Assembly (NCBI GenBank): GCA_900551295.1
Contig: URVJ01000006.1
Span: 46,228-110,227, forward strand
Origin: an uncultured Eubacteriales bacterium
GTDB lineage: Bacteria; Bacillota; Clostridia; Oscillospirales; CAG-382
Reading direction: 5' to 3'
Length of the DNA stretch: 64,000 bases
In this document: piece after piece, positions 24,886-33,636 of the stretch
Layout: every line of letters begins with the position of its first letter
Position numbering within the stretch: the stretch's first letter is position 1
Position numbers and translations under genes: made by a program
Notes under the pieces: generated by a model
Database searches by the model: none
What the model saw: the letters and a program-made list of their open reading frames with translations, nothing else
What the model was told of the DNA's origin: nothing

Positions 24886-26259
24886 TTACTTTAATTCGGA
24901 TATTTTGCCGTTCAGAACAAAATTGCAATTATCGCAGAATTTTCCAGTTCCCGAAATATTGACCTTTCCGCCGTCAAATACAAGCGAGATATGCGAATTG
25001 TTAGGACAGTTTTTGCCGAGAAGCGTTATGTCAATGCGGTTTTCGCCGACATCCGCGCACGCGTAGAACTCATACGGCTCGTCATGAGTCGCCGTAAAGT
25101 ACGCAAGAGTAGGTTTTACATTTTCTCCGCGCATTATTCCGGGCATCCACGCGCCGTTCTGAATTTTCACCGTGTTTTCGCCAAGATTTATCTCAAGCCC
25201 GCAGTCGGTTTTGTTTACGCAAAGCGTATCTGAACCGGAACCGTTTTTGTCAAGCAGATATTTTTCGCCGTAATGCAAAAACATATCTGTATCCGAAATA
25301 ACAGGCTCGTATTTATAGCAAAAACTGTTTTCGGCGTTGTTATCCGCGCACTTTTCTATATTGTCCGACAAAGCGAAAGCCGCGTCGAGCAGTCCCTGAA
25401 AATCGTCGCCCTCGGAAAAGAACGCGATCACAGTATCTCTTTCGGGAAGCACCAGCACCGCCTGACCGAACGCGCCGTCAGCTCTGTATCCGCCCCTGTA
25501 ATTTTTCCAGAACTGATAGCCGTAGCCTGCACACCAGTCGGGATTTCCATTGCCGCCGTTATCCGACACGGCAGAAGTCGCAAGACCGATATACTTTTCC
25601 GAAAGCAATCTTTTGCCGCCGTATACGCCGTTTTGCAGATACAGAAGTCCGAGCTTCGCCGCGTCCTTGCAGCTTATCGAAAAGCCCACGCCGCCCTCGG
25701 ATATTCCGTGACATTCTTTCCAAAACGTATTTTCGATTCCGAGCGACGGAAACAAATATTTTTGCAGAACCTCATGTGCGGTAAGTCCCGTTCTTTTGGT
25801 TATGCACGCCGAAACAAGGAAAGTCGCGCCGGTGTTGTAGGTAAAATGAGTGCCGGGAGCATATTCGGGCTCATGGCGCAGAAAAGCTGCGGCAGGATCG
25901 TCCGACGTCACCATTTCATGCATCACGCATTTTTCGTGCCCCGTGTTCATTGACAGCGCGTGAGAAACAGTCATCTGCGACATTTTTTCGCCTATGCCGC
26001 CTTTCGGGAGCTTTTCGGGAAATATATCGACAATTCTTTCGTTTACGTCTATTATTCCTCTGTCGTAAAGCAGACCGAACGCCGTCGAACAAAAGGATTT
26101 GCTAAGCGAATAGACGTGCTTTGCGTCATCAAGACGATACGGTAAATTCTGCGCCGAAATTATGTTTGTGCCGTTTTTATATACGGTAAATCCTTCAAGC
26201 GATATTCCGAGTTCAAGCACACGGTTTACAAATATATCCGACGCCTCTTTTAAATTCAT
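24886..26259 (-). CDS. Beta-lactamase-family serine hydrolase
   Basis: 457 residues of the class C beta-lactamase/penicillin-binding-protein-like fold. The SxxK nucleophile motif is in VYSLSKSFCS (about 50-59), the second motif is near HFTYNTGATFL, and the third motif region is GGYRADGAFGQAVLVLP, where the usual K-T-G or H-x-G is replaced by D-G-x-F-G-Q, as in many esterase/DD-peptidase relatives. A C-terminal beta-rich domain of about 130 residues follows. No signal peptide is visible, so a cytoplasmic esterase or amidase role is likelier than drug resistance. Divergent from the GNAT gene. Confidence 0.85.
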   Translation of the reverse strand: MNLKEASDIFVNRVLELGISLEGFTVYKNGTNIISAQNLPYRLDDAKHVYSLSKSFCSTAFGLLYDRGIIDVNERIVDIFPEKLPKGGIGEKMSQMTVSHALSMNTGHEKCVMHEMVTSDDPAAAFLRHEPEYAPGTHFTYNTGATFLVSACITKRTGLTAHEVLQKYLFPSLGIENTFWKECHGISEGGVGFSISCKDAAKLGLLYLQNGVYGGKRLLSEKYIGLATSAVSDNGGNGNPDWCAGYGYQFWKNYRGGYRADGAFGQAVLVLPERDTVIAFFSEGDDFQGLLDAAFALSDNIEKCADNNAENSFCYKYEPVISDTDMFLHYGEKYLLDKNGSGSDTLCVNKTDCGLEINLGENTVKIQNGAWMPGIMRGENVKPTLAYFTATHDEPYEFYACADVGENRIDITLLGKNCPNNSHISLVFDGGKVNISGTGKFCDNCNFVLNGKISELK

Positions 26260-26374
26260 CTTTGTACTCTCCCGAAAAAATAAAATTACGTTATCTTAGT
26301 TCAATTATACACAAAGCGAAACAAAATTGCAAGGGGTGCGCGCAAAGTTTTGCATACGGTTACATAAAATACTG

Positions 26375-26403
26375 TTGCAAAAGACGTGCGGTTGTGGTAA
26401 AAT
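26375..26403 (+). promoter_or_regulatory. Promoter of the GNAT-gltX unit
   Basis: TTGCAA (26375-26380), 17-base spacer ending TTGTGG, TAAAAT (26398-26403). The same TTGCAA-17-TAAAAT layout with TGTGG occurs before the WYL gene at 51540. Confidence 0.7.
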
Positions 26404-26457
26404 TAATGTGTTTAATATGCGGTTTTATGCCGCAGCGCGGAAAATTTCAGAGAAGGA

Positions 26458-27000
26458 GTGCTTTTTACGGAGATAAAGAGCCTTGACAGGCAGAAATACG
26501 ACTATTTCGTGCTTGAATACAATTACGACGCGGATTATATATACGACGTAACCGAACAAAGCTCAAAAAAGTGCATGGGCGTAAAATTTGAGCGCAGAAA
26601 GCTTGACGAAACACGGCATTTTTCAAATTCCGACACGCTTTTTCAGGAATATTGGCAAGCACCCGAAGCCTACGGCATTTTTGACGGCGAGGACAAGCTC
26701 TGCGCCGTTATCGAGCTTGACTTTGAGGAATGGAACAACCGCATGAGAATAACCCAGCTTCTCGTATATGAAGATCACCGCGGCGAAGGACTCGGAAAGG
26801 CACTCATGGAATTTGCAAAAAACACCGCGAGCCGCCGCGATTACCGCATGATAGTCGTCGAAACGCAGAGCAACAACACGCGTGCCGTCGATTTCTATAT
26901 GTCACAGGGATTTGTGTTCTCCGGAACCAACATTCACTTTTATTCAAACGACGATATTTCCGAAAACGAGGTAATGCTTGAGCTTGCGTATCTGTTCTGA
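26458..27000 (+). CDS. GNAT-family N-acetyltransferase
   Basis: About 180 residues with the acetyl-CoA-binding motif A (YEDHRGEGLGKALMEFA, Q/R-x-x-G-x-G/A) and motif B (VETQSNNTRAVDFYMSQGF). ETQSNN-(x)-FY-x-x-x-GF and the following HFYSNDD resemble streptothricin-type acetyltransferases (Sat), but chromosomal relatives often have other or unknown substrates, so resistance should not be assumed. The start is unclear: the in-frame GTG at 26458 overlaps the AAGGAG ribosome site, and no standard start follows at a normal distance. gltX begins 63 bases downstream. Confidence 0.8.
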   Translation: MLFTEIKSLDRQKYDYFVLEYNYDADYIYDVTEQSSKKCMGVKFERRKLDETRHFSNSDTLFQEYWQAPEAYGIFDGEDKLCAVIELDFEEWNNRMRITQLLVYEDHRGEGLGKALMEFAKNTASRRDYRMIVVETQSNNTRAVDFYMSQGFVFSGTNIHFYSNDDISENEVMLELAYLF

Positions 27001-27063
27001 TACGCGGTGAGCGTATGCCCGTACACAATTAGACGTCAATTACAGAAAGGATATAAAACAATC

Positions 27064-28731
27064 ATGGACAATCAGAAATTATCCGAGCTTTCAAAGCTTA
27101 TATTTCCCGATCTTACGAACGGCGACACTGTGGAGAGCCTTGAAGAAAAATTTCCGCCGAGAGATCTTACCGAAGGCGCAAAAGTAACGAGAATGGCGCC
27201 GAGTCCCACGGGATTTATGCACATAGGCAACCTTTACGGCGCACTTGCCGACGAGAGGATCGCGCATACGGGCGACGGCGTGTTCTACTTGCGTATCGAG
27301 GACACGGACGACAAGAGAGAAGTGCCGGGCGCTGTCGAAAAGATAATAAAATATCTGTCGAAATTCGGCGTTGAGTTTGACGAGGGTGCGTCTTTTGATG
27401 GCGACCGCGGAAATTACGGCCCGTACAGACAGAGAGCAAGAGCAAAATACTATCACATAGTCGCAAGAAAGCTTTTGCTTGACGGACGCGCGTACCCCTG
27501 TTTCTGCACGGAAGAGGAACTTGCGGAGATACGCGAAAAGCAGGAGGAGTTAAAGGAGAACTTCGGCTACTACGGAAAGTGGGCAAAGTACCGCGATTAC
27601 GACATTGACAAGGCAATAGAGCGCATCAAGAACAGAGAAAGCTATGTTCTGAGATTCCGTTCGCAGGGAAATCCGTCAAAAAAGGTTGAATTCAAAGATT
27701 CCATAAGAGGAAAGCTTACGTTCCCCGAAAATGACCAGGATTTTGTACTCTTAAAGTCCGACGGTATTCCGACATATCACTTTGCTCACGTTGTGGACGA
27801 CCACTTCATGAGAACCACCGACGTTGTGCGCGGCGAAGAATGGCTGTCTACGCTGCCGTGGCACCTTGAGCTGTGGAGAGCCTGCGGATTTAAAACGCCG
27901 AGATTTTCGCACACGGCTCAGGTCATGAAACTTGACGAGGAAACCGGCGCAAAGCGCAAGATGTCAAAGAGAAAAGACCCCGAAAGCTCGCTTGAATTTT
28001 ACTTTGAAAAGGGTTATCCCGCAAAGAGCGTTATAGAATATCTCATGACGCTGTTAAATTCAAACTACGAGCAGTGGAGAATGGCGAACAAGGACGCTTC
28101 CTACCGCGACTTTGAATTCAAAGCCTCCAAAATGGGCATAAGCGGAGCCATGTTCGACCTTGCAAAGTTCAACGACGTTTCCAAAAACATGATCTCGACA
28201 ATGACCGCAGCCGAAGTACTTGACGGCGTTCTTGACTGGGCGCAGGAATATGACGGCGAGCTTGCCGGACTTCTTTCGCGCGACAAAGAATATGCCGAAA
28301 AATTCTTCTCGATAGGACGCGGCGGCAAAAAGCCGAGAAAGGATTTCGCGTGCTGGAGTGAGGTAAAGGGCTTTATATCGTATTTCTACGACGAGCTGTT
28401 TAAGATCGAAGAAGATTTCCCGGAATGTATGGAAAAGTCCGATCTTAAAGCAATTCTTTCGGATTACGCCGAAATGTACGACGAAAACGACGACCAGAAT
28501 GCATGGTTTGAAAAGCTCAAAGCTCTCTCGGACAAGTACGGTTACGCTTCGGACATGAAAGCATACAAGGAAAATCCGCAGAATTTCAAGGGCAGCGTCA
28601 CCGACATAAGCACAGCCGTAAGAGTTGCGCTCACCGGACGCCGCAATTCTCCCGATATGTTTGAGATAATGCACACCTTGGGCAAAGACCGCACGGTAAA
28701 CAGAATAAAAAGCGCCGCGGAAAGCCTATAA
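27064..28731 (+). CDS. gltX: Glutamate-tRNA ligase
   Basis: Class I synthetase charging tRNA-Glu. HIGH-type motif SPTGFMHIGNL is at about 43-53 and the KMSKS variant KMSKRKD near 300. The 555 residues include an N-terminal extension of about 35 residues and an anticodon-binding C-terminal half. AAAGGATA sits nine bases before the ATG; an upstream in-frame TTG or GTG has no site. The variant fold (short, with insertion WRMANKD) fits the GluRS form seen in Clostridia. Whether it also charges tRNA-Gln cannot be judged here; no gatCAB is present. Confidence 0.95.
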   Translation: MDNQKLSELSKLIFPDLTNGDTVESLEEKFPPRDLTEGAKVTRMAPSPTGFMHIGNLYGALADERIAHTGDGVFYLRIEDTDDKREVPGAVEKIIKYLSKFGVEFDEGASFDGDRGNYGPYRQRARAKYYHIVARKLLLDGRAYPCFCTEEELAEIREKQEELKENFGYYGKWAKYRDYDIDKAIERIKNRESYVLRFRSQGNPSKKVEFKDSIRGKLTFPENDQDFVLLKSDGIPTYHFAHVVDDHFMRTTDVVRGEEWLSTLPWHLELWRACGFKTPRFSHTAQVMKLDEETGAKRKMSKRKDPESSLEFYFEKGYPAKSVIEYLMTLLNSNYEQWRMANKDASYRDFEFKASKMGISGAMFDLAKFNDVSKNMISTMTAAEVLDGVLDWAQEYDGELAGLLSRDKEYAEKFFSIGRGGKKPRKDFACWSEVKGFISYFYDELFKIEEDFPECMEKSDLKAILSDYAEMYDENDDQNAWFEKLKALSDKYGYASDMKAYKENPQNFKGSVTDISTAVRVALTGRRNSPDMFEIMHTLGKDRTVNRIKSAAESL

Positions 28732-28764
28732 TAATAAAAGCACGAAAGGGTGCGAAAACAGAAG

Positions 28765-29457
28765 ATGGGTCATCTTATCACAATAGAGGCTCCCGACGCG
28801 TCGGGCAAGGCTACGCAGACGGCGCTGTTATGCGAGGCGCTGAAAAGCGCAGGGTACGAATGTTTCAAGTTTTCGTTTCCGAATTACGGAAAGCCTGCCT
28901 GCAAGCCCGTCGAGCTTTATCTTTCGGGCGCACTCGGTTCAAAGCCTGAGGACACGGGCGCATATGCCGCGTCTGCATTTTTCGCGGTCGACAGATATTT
29001 TTCCTACCGCACGGAGTGGAAAGAACTTTATCTTAAACCCAATACCGTAATCGTGCTTGACAGATATACGACGTCAAACGCCGTACATCAGATAGAAAAG
29101 CTGCCGAAGGACGAATGGGACGCATATCTGTCATGGCTTTACGACTTTGAATTTGTAAAGCTCGGACTTCCCGTGCCGGATATTACGATTTCTCTCGACG
29201 TACCGCCTGAGGTTTCCGAAAAGCTGCTCAAAAAGCGCGCCGCCGAACAGAACAGACCTGCCGACATTCACGAAGCTGACAAGCCATATCTTGAAAAGTG
29301 CTACGCAGCTGCAAAGTACGCGGCGGACAAGTGGGGCTGGGTGCGCATAGAATGCTGCACGCCCGACGGCAATATGAAAAGCAGAGAGGAAATACACTCT
29401 CTCATTTATAAGCAAGTCACCGAAAAATGCCTGAATAAAACAAAAGAGGTAAAGTAA
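28765..29457 (+). CDS. tmk: Thymidylate kinase-like protein
   Basis: Phosphorylates dTMP to dTDP. The 230-residue protein starts MGHLITIEAPDASGKATQ, the position of the P-loop, although the first glycine of G-x-x-x-x-G-K is Ala and the last S/T pair is A-T. The DR(Y)-motif VLDRYTTSNAVHQ and a LID-like KKRAAEQNRPADIHE are present. GTG at 28750 is an alternative start, but the family begins at MG(K/H)LI. Gene order gltX-tmk-DJ-1-fau-CPBP with 2-33 base gaps or overlaps shows one transcription unit. Confidence 0.85.
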   Translation: MGHLITIEAPDASGKATQTALLCEALKSAGYECFKFSFPNYGKPACKPVELYLSGALGSKPEDTGAYAASAFFAVDRYFSYRTEWKELYLKPNTVIVLDRYTTSNAVHQIEKLPKDEWDAYLSWLYDFEFVKLGLPVPDITISLDVPPEVSEKLLKKRAAEQNRPADIHEADKPYLEKCYAAAKYAADKWGWVRIECCTPDGNMKSREEIHSLIYKQVTEKCLNKTKEVK

Positions 29458-29459
29458 AA

Positions 29460-30020
29460 ATGGTATATTTATTTCTTGCCGACGGATTTGAAGAAGTTGA
29501 GGCGCTGACGCAGGTCGACTATTTAAGACGCGCCGGAGTTTACGTTACAACCGTAGGAGTTACGGGAGAATACGTCACCGGAACGCGCGGAATTACAGTA
29601 AAGGCGGACGCGCTGCTCGAAAACACGGCTTTCTGCGGCGACGTTGAAATGATAATACTGCCGGGAGGTCTCGGCGGCGTCAACAACATGAAAGCAAGCG
29701 CAAAAGTCGTCGAAACCATAAAATGCGCGGCAAACAACGGCAAATACATCGCGGCGATATGCGCGGCTCCCACAATTCTTGCGGAACTCGGACTGCTGCG
29801 CGGCAAAAAGTGCATATGCTACCCCGATATGACGGATATTCTCGTCGAACACGGCGGTCTGTGCGAAGATAAAGCCGTTGTCATCGACGGCAATTTCATC
29901 ACGTCAAAATCTGCGGGTACTGCCGAACAGTTCGCCCTTTCGCTAATAGAAATTCTCTGCGGAAAAGACGCGTCGGAAAAGGTGCGTCATTCGATCTACG
30001 CGAGAAATCCGAAAGAATAA
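29460..30020 (+). CDS. DJ-1/PfpI-family protein
   Basis: 186 residues with the DJ-1 fold: an acidic Glu in FLADGFEEVEALTQ (about 5-18) and the nucleophile cysteine in IAAICAAPTILAELG (about 98-112). Members act as deglycases, chaperones or glyoxalases; the exact role is open. It starts two bases after tmk and overlaps the next gene by one base (TAATG). Confidence 0.9.
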   Translation: MVYLFLADGFEEVEALTQVDYLRRAGVYVTTVGVTGEYVTGTRGITVKADALLENTAFCGDVEMIILPGGLGGVNNMKASAKVVETIKCAANNGKYIAAICAAPTILAELGLLRGKKCICYPDMTDILVEHGGLCEDKAVVIDGNFITSKSAGTAEQFALSLIEILCGKDASEKVRHSIYARNPKE

Positions 30021-30619
30021 TGACAAGCGAACAGTTAAGAGCCGAAAAAAACAAATTCCGCACAAAAGCAAAGCGGTTCAGAACCGCTCTGACAGGGGAA
30101 CAATCGGCAGAGCTTGAAAAAAAGATTGCCGAAAACGTAATATCCCTGCGTACATTCGACTGGGCAAAAGACGTTTTGCTTTACTATTCTTTCAAAGGCG
30201 AACCCGGAACAAAAATATTGTTTGACGAATGTATAAAGCGCCGCAAAAACGTATATTTCCCCAAAAGCTACGACGGAGGTATCATGAAATTCTTCCGCGT
30301 ACACAGCCTTTCGGAAATGACAAGCGGAAAATACGGAATCTGCGAACCCGATGAAAACGCGGACGCTCTCGAATATAACGAAAACGTCCCGACGCTATGC
30401 GTTGTGCCGTCGCTGTGCCTTGACGGGCGCGGATACAGAATCGGATACGGCAAAGGCTACTACGACAGGTTTATAAAGGCGCGTCCCGAATATGTTTTCT
30501 GCGGACTGCAATACTCGGCTCTTGTGCTTGACGAAGTCGTATTTGATAAAAGACACGACAAAAAACTCGACATAATAGTAACGGAGGAGGGAAAATACGT
30601 TCTTGGCCAAGAAGAATAA
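30020..30619 (+). CDS. 5-formyltetrahydrofolate cyclo-ligase
   Basis: Converts 5-formyl-THF to 5,10-methenyl-THF using ATP. The 199 residues show the basic N-terminal helix (R-x-x-x-K-x-x-R), LLYYSFKGEPGT, and the signature GRGYRIGYGKGYYDRFI near 142-158, which binds ATP and substrate. Length is normal for the YgfA/Fau family. It overlaps both neighbours, so translation is coupled. Confidence 0.93.
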   Translation: MTSEQLRAEKNKFRTKAKRFRTALTGEQSAELEKKIAENVISLRTFDWAKDVLLYYSFKGEPGTKILFDECIKRRKNVYFPKSYDGGIMKFFRVHSLSEMTSGKYGICEPDENADALEYNENVPTLCVVPSLCLDGRGYRIGYGKGYYDRFIKARPEYVFCGLQYSALVLDEVVFDKRHDKKLDIIVTEEGKYVLGQEE

Positions 30620-31748
30620 ATTTGAAAAGCTCGGCATAAACGAGAGATATTTTGAAAATGCCGAAGAAAAGCAAACCGACGAAAAAAAGCCGTCGGACAA
30701 ATATTTTCCCGACGCTCCGAAAAGAGAAAAGTTCAAATTCAGAAAATCCGAAAACAAGCCCGAAATTAAACCAAAGCGCGAAAAACAGCCGATTCCGAGC
30801 GGCGTTATAAAGGCTCACGTTCCTGCGCTGTGCGCGGCGGCACTGTCTTTCTGCGTTCTTCTGGCGTCGGATTCGGGATTTCTTTCGGAATTTGCCGCAG
30901 GCAAGCGTTTTGCACTGTACGCGCTTATAAGCGCGCTTGTATATCTTGTCCCGTGTGCGGTATACTGTCTTGCACGCAAACTGAAACCGAAAAATATAAA
31001 CGTGCGCGGATTTTCTCCGTCGGCAATCCCGGTTACGGTCGTAAGCCTTTTGCTGCTTGTGGCTCTTGCGGCGCTCGAAAAATACTACATAGCCTACAAC
31101 TTCGCCTACCGCGTGTCAGACGCCGTTCCTTACGGTACGGGAGTGCTTGAAACGGTGCTGTCGGCGGCGCTTTTGCCTGCGGTATTTGAAACGCTTTTTA
31201 TAAACGGCCTTTTGCAGAGCGAATATTCGCGCTACGGCGGAGGAATTACCGGTATTTTTGCCTCCTCGCTGATTTTTGCCGCGCTTCACTTTGACATAAG
31301 GCTGTTTGTCATATATTTTACCGCCGGACTTGTTCTCGGCACTCTTACGCACGTGTCGCACTCGGTATTCCCGGCAATGTTCGTTCACTTTTTAAACAAC
31401 CTTGCCGCAATATATCTTGCAGACGGCATGACCTTTATCGCAAGCGAGAGAATAGGCGGCACGTTTCTTATGACGGTTATCGCGGTCATTTGCTTTTCGC
31501 TGTTTCTCATACAGTTACAGATGATTGAAAAGCTGTGCCTTTCAAAAAGCGCGAAAAGCGCCGCAAAAGACGGCATGAGCGTCGAAGAAAACAACGTCGG
31601 AGACGCCCGGGACGGGGAACAGTCTGCGGATTTGAATTACGGCGACGAAATTTACTTTTTCTCGCCTTACGGACACACTCCGGGACGTTTCTTACGGCTC
31701 TGCGCCGTTCCCGTTATACTTGCGGTCATCTCGGCGTTTGTAAAATAA
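30603..31748 (+). CDS. CPBP-family intramembrane protease-like protein
   Basis: 381 residues: a charged cytoplasmic N-terminus of about 65 residues, then about eight membrane segments and a soluble tail. The CPBP (Abi) domain spans about 185-275. Motif 1 reads ETLFINGLL where E-E-x-x-x-R-G is usual, so the first Glu is kept but the second Glu and the Arg are changed; FAALHFD and HFLNN supply the two histidine motifs. It may be a divergent or inactive prenyl-protease relative. The start is TTG at 30603 (GGAGGAGG upstream) inside the cyclo-ligase gene. Confidence 0.75.
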   Translation: MAKKNKFEKLGINERYFENAEEKQTDEKKPSDKYFPDAPKREKFKFRKSENKPEIKPKREKQPIPSGVIKAHVPALCAAALSFCVLLASDSGFLSEFAAGKRFALYALISALVYLVPCAVYCLARKLKPKNINVRGFSPSAIPVTVVSLLLLVALAALEKYYIAYNFAYRVSDAVPYGTGVLETVLSAALLPAVFETLFINGLLQSEYSRYGGGITGIFASSLIFAALHFDIRLFVIYFTAGLVLGTLTHVSHSVFPAMFVHFLNNLAAIYLADGMTFIASERIGGTFLMTVIAVICFSLFLIQLQMIEKLCLSKSAKSAAKDGMSVEENNVGDARDGEQSADLNYGDEIYFFSPYGHTPGRFLRLCAVPVILAVISAFVK

Positions 31749-31934
31749 CATATGTATACCTGTACACACAAATACCATATTTGAGAAAGACGGCGGAAAA
31801 TGAATTTACATTTTCAAAAGCTTATATATCCAGCGGCAGCCGATATACGGCGCACAACGCAATAGATCTTGTAAAATTCATATGCTCAAAAAGCTTTACA
31901 GATAGGCTCGTTACCGAAAAATGCGCAAAAAAAC

Positions 31935-31967
31935 TCCGGGACGATATACTTTTACATCAATCCCGGA
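31935..31967 (-). terminator. Terminator of cysK
   Basis: TCCGGGA (31935-31941) pairs perfectly with TCCCGGA (31961-31967); on the minus strand the hairpin is followed by GTTTTTTT. It lies about 65 bases beyond the cysK stop. 31749-31934 holds no gene I can support. Confidence 0.8.
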
Positions 31968-32031
31968 ATTTAAAATTCAATTTGTTTTACTTTTACGGCG
32001 TTCCGTCATGCGGAGCGTCTTTTGTTTTTTA

Positions 32032-32961
32032 TCAGTCTGCGAACATGGGGGTCGAGAGGTATCTGTCGCCGGTATCGGGAAGAAGTACGACTATTACCTT
32101 GCCCTTATTTTCCGGACGCTGTGCGAGAACCTTTGCGGCGTGTACCGCAGCACCCGAGGATATACCAACAAGCAGTCCTTCCTTGCGCGCAAGCTCTCTG
32201 CCTGTTGCGAATGCGTCGTCGTTTTCAACAGGGATTATCTCGTCGTAAACCTTTGTGTTGAGCGTGTCCGGAACAAATCCCGCGCCGATACCCTGTATCT
32301 TATGAGGGCCTGCAACGCCCTTTGAAAGCACGGGAGAACTTGCCGGTTCAACGGCTACGACCTTTACGTTCGGGTTCTTTGACTTTAAGTATTCGCCGAC
32401 ACCCGTAAGAGTTCCGCCCGTACCTACGCCGGCTACGAATATATCAACCTTGCCGTCGGTATCATTCCAGATCTCGGGACCTGTGGTCGCACGGTGTGCG
32501 GCAGGGTTTGCGGGATTGGAGAACTGGCTCGGAATAAAGCTGTTGGGAGTCTGCGCGGCAAGCTCATTTGCCTTTTCAATCGCGCCTTTCATGCCTTTTG
32601 CGCCTTCGGTAAGTACGATCTCCGCACCGTATGCCTTGAGCAGGTTTCTTCTTTCAACGCTCATTGTTTCGGGCATTGTAAGAATTATCTTATAACCCTT
32701 TGACGCTGCGACTGCGGAAAGTCCGATACCTGTGTTTCCGCTTGTGGGTTCGATTATTACGGAGCCTTCTTTAAGTGCGCCGGACTTTTCTGCGTCGGCT
32801 ATCATTGCTGCCGCAATTCTGTCCTTAACGCTTCCTGCGGGATTGAAATATTCTACTTTCGCAAGTACTGTTGCGCCGAGACCGTTGTTCTTTTCAAAGT
32901 TAGACAGCTCAAGCAGAGGTGTGTTTCCTATAAGTTCTGTTATTGTACGATATGTTTTCAT
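32032..32961 (-). CDS. cysK: Cysteine synthase A
   Basis: PLP enzyme making cysteine from O-acetylserine and sulfide. The 309 residues show the PLP lysine in NPAGSVKDR (about 41-49), the substrate loop PTSGNTGIG (68-76), the phosphate-binding [10 protein letters not shown] (about 173-182) and GISSGA. AAAGGAG lies seven bases before the ATG. It is the single structural gene of a transcript that starts with a 10-codon leader ORF, which points to regulation by cysteine supply. Confidence 0.96.
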   Translation of the reverse strand: MKTYRTITELIGNTPLLELSNFEKNNGLGATVLAKVEYFNPAGSVKDRIAAAMIADAEKSGALKEGSVIIEPTSGNTGIGLSAVAASKGYKIILTMPETMSVERRNLLKAYGAEIVLTEGAKGMKGAIEKANELAAQTPNSFIPSQFSNPANPAAHRATTGPEIWNDTDGKVDIFVAGVGTGGTLTGVGEYLKSKNPNVKVVAVEPASSPVLSKGVAGPHKIQGIGAGFVPDTLNTKVYDEIIPVENDDAFATGRELARKEGLLVGISSGAAVHAAKVLAQRPENKGKVIVVLLPDTGDRYLSTPMFAD

Positions 32962-33031
32962 GATAATTTCTCCTTTATTGTATAAAATATATTATGTAAG
33001 CCGATATTCTTGTCTGAAATTCTTTGCGCCG

Positions 33032-33064
33032 TCAACATCGTCTGCCGGGAAGTATTGCTTTCAT
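33032..33064 (-). CDS. Ten-residue leader peptide before cysK
   Basis: AAAGGAG and a seven-base gap precede an ATG that opens the frame MKAILPGRRC and a TGA. The ribosome site is as good as that of cysK itself, 70 bases downstream. The only cysteine codon is the last sense codon, after two arginines. Leader peptides ending in the regulated amino acid can sense its charging level; a cysteine-responsive control of cysK is therefore likely, but no clear terminator/antiterminator pair is visible between leader and cysK, so the mechanism may be translational. Confidence 0.6.
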   Translation of the reverse strand: MKAILPGRRC

Positions 33065-33087
33065 AATAATCTCTCCTTTTGTAAAGG

Positions 33088-33150
33088 GGTAATTCATATA
33101 TTACCTATATCTTTCGTAGGCATTATAGCACCGGTGTTTTTATTTGTCAA
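33088..33150 (-). promoter_or_regulatory. cysK promoter and downstream palindrome
   Basis: Minus strand: consensus TTGACA (33150-33145), 17-base spacer, consensus TATAAT (33127-33122). Just after the expected transcription start lies GGTAATTCATATATTACC (33088-33105), a six-base inverted repeat that could be an operator (for example for an Rrf2/CymR-type regulator) or a 5' hairpin. Confidence 0.75.
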
Positions 33151-33239
33151 TAGGTTTTTAGAAAAAAATGAAAAAAATTCGCAATTTAACTTTAAAGACA
33201 AGAGACAGAGTAATGAACAGAATAAGAGATTTGCGTAAG

Positions 33240-33610
33240 GACAGAGATCTTTTTTGGGAGTACGCGCTTTTCTGAAGAAAAGCTTTGCGCTCTAAAGAGT
33301 ATAAACAAAAGACTTTCGCAGCCCTTAAATAGGAACAGAATTGCGGGATATTCTTTGTACCGTTCGCAGTCGAACGGCAGGACTGCGAACTCAAATCTGA
33401 ACAGGTGCCGAAGCAAGCTATGGCAACCAAGAATAAAGGGTAACTAAATAAAAGATAACTCTGTGCGTTAAATTAAACTTCGCACAGAGTTTTTCACTAT
33501 ACATAAAAGTAAAATTTGTAAAAGTCATCTCGCGTAAGCGAGATGGGCAGAAAAGCGTCAGTACAAAGTTGCACTTTGAAGAAAATTTCCCGTTCCCGCC
33601 CAAAATAATC
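33240..33610 (+). repeat. Interspersed repeat block, copy 3
   Basis: Fills the gap between the cysK promoter and the deacetylase gene. Module A: GCTTTTC/GAAAAGC hairpin, CTCTAAAGAG, then stem GTTCGCAGT (33362-33370)/ACTGCGAAC (33382-33390), which replaces the stem seen at 2211-2238 with different but fully paired bases, then AGGTGCCGAAGCAAGC. Module B: ACTCTGTGCG/CGCACAGAGT with T5, and CATCTCGC-GTAA-GCGAGATG. The end (AAAGCGTCAGTACAAAGTTG and on to TTTCCCGTTCCCGCC) differs from copy 1 but recurs, reversed, at 63.9 kb. Confidence 0.8.
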
Positions 33611-33636
33611 CAACTTCTGCCATCCGCAAAAGAGCT

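Noticed and set aside
24886..26259. Class C beta-lactamase
   Set aside because: No signal peptide, and the third motif is not K-T-G; an esterase or peptidase relative is more likely.
26458..27000. Streptothricin resistance gene
   Set aside because: Motifs are shared with many GNAT enzymes, and the gene is chromosomal beside gltX with no mobile context.
32962..33064. T-box leader for cysK
   Set aside because: No T-box consensus or specifier-loop structure; a leader ORF is present instead.
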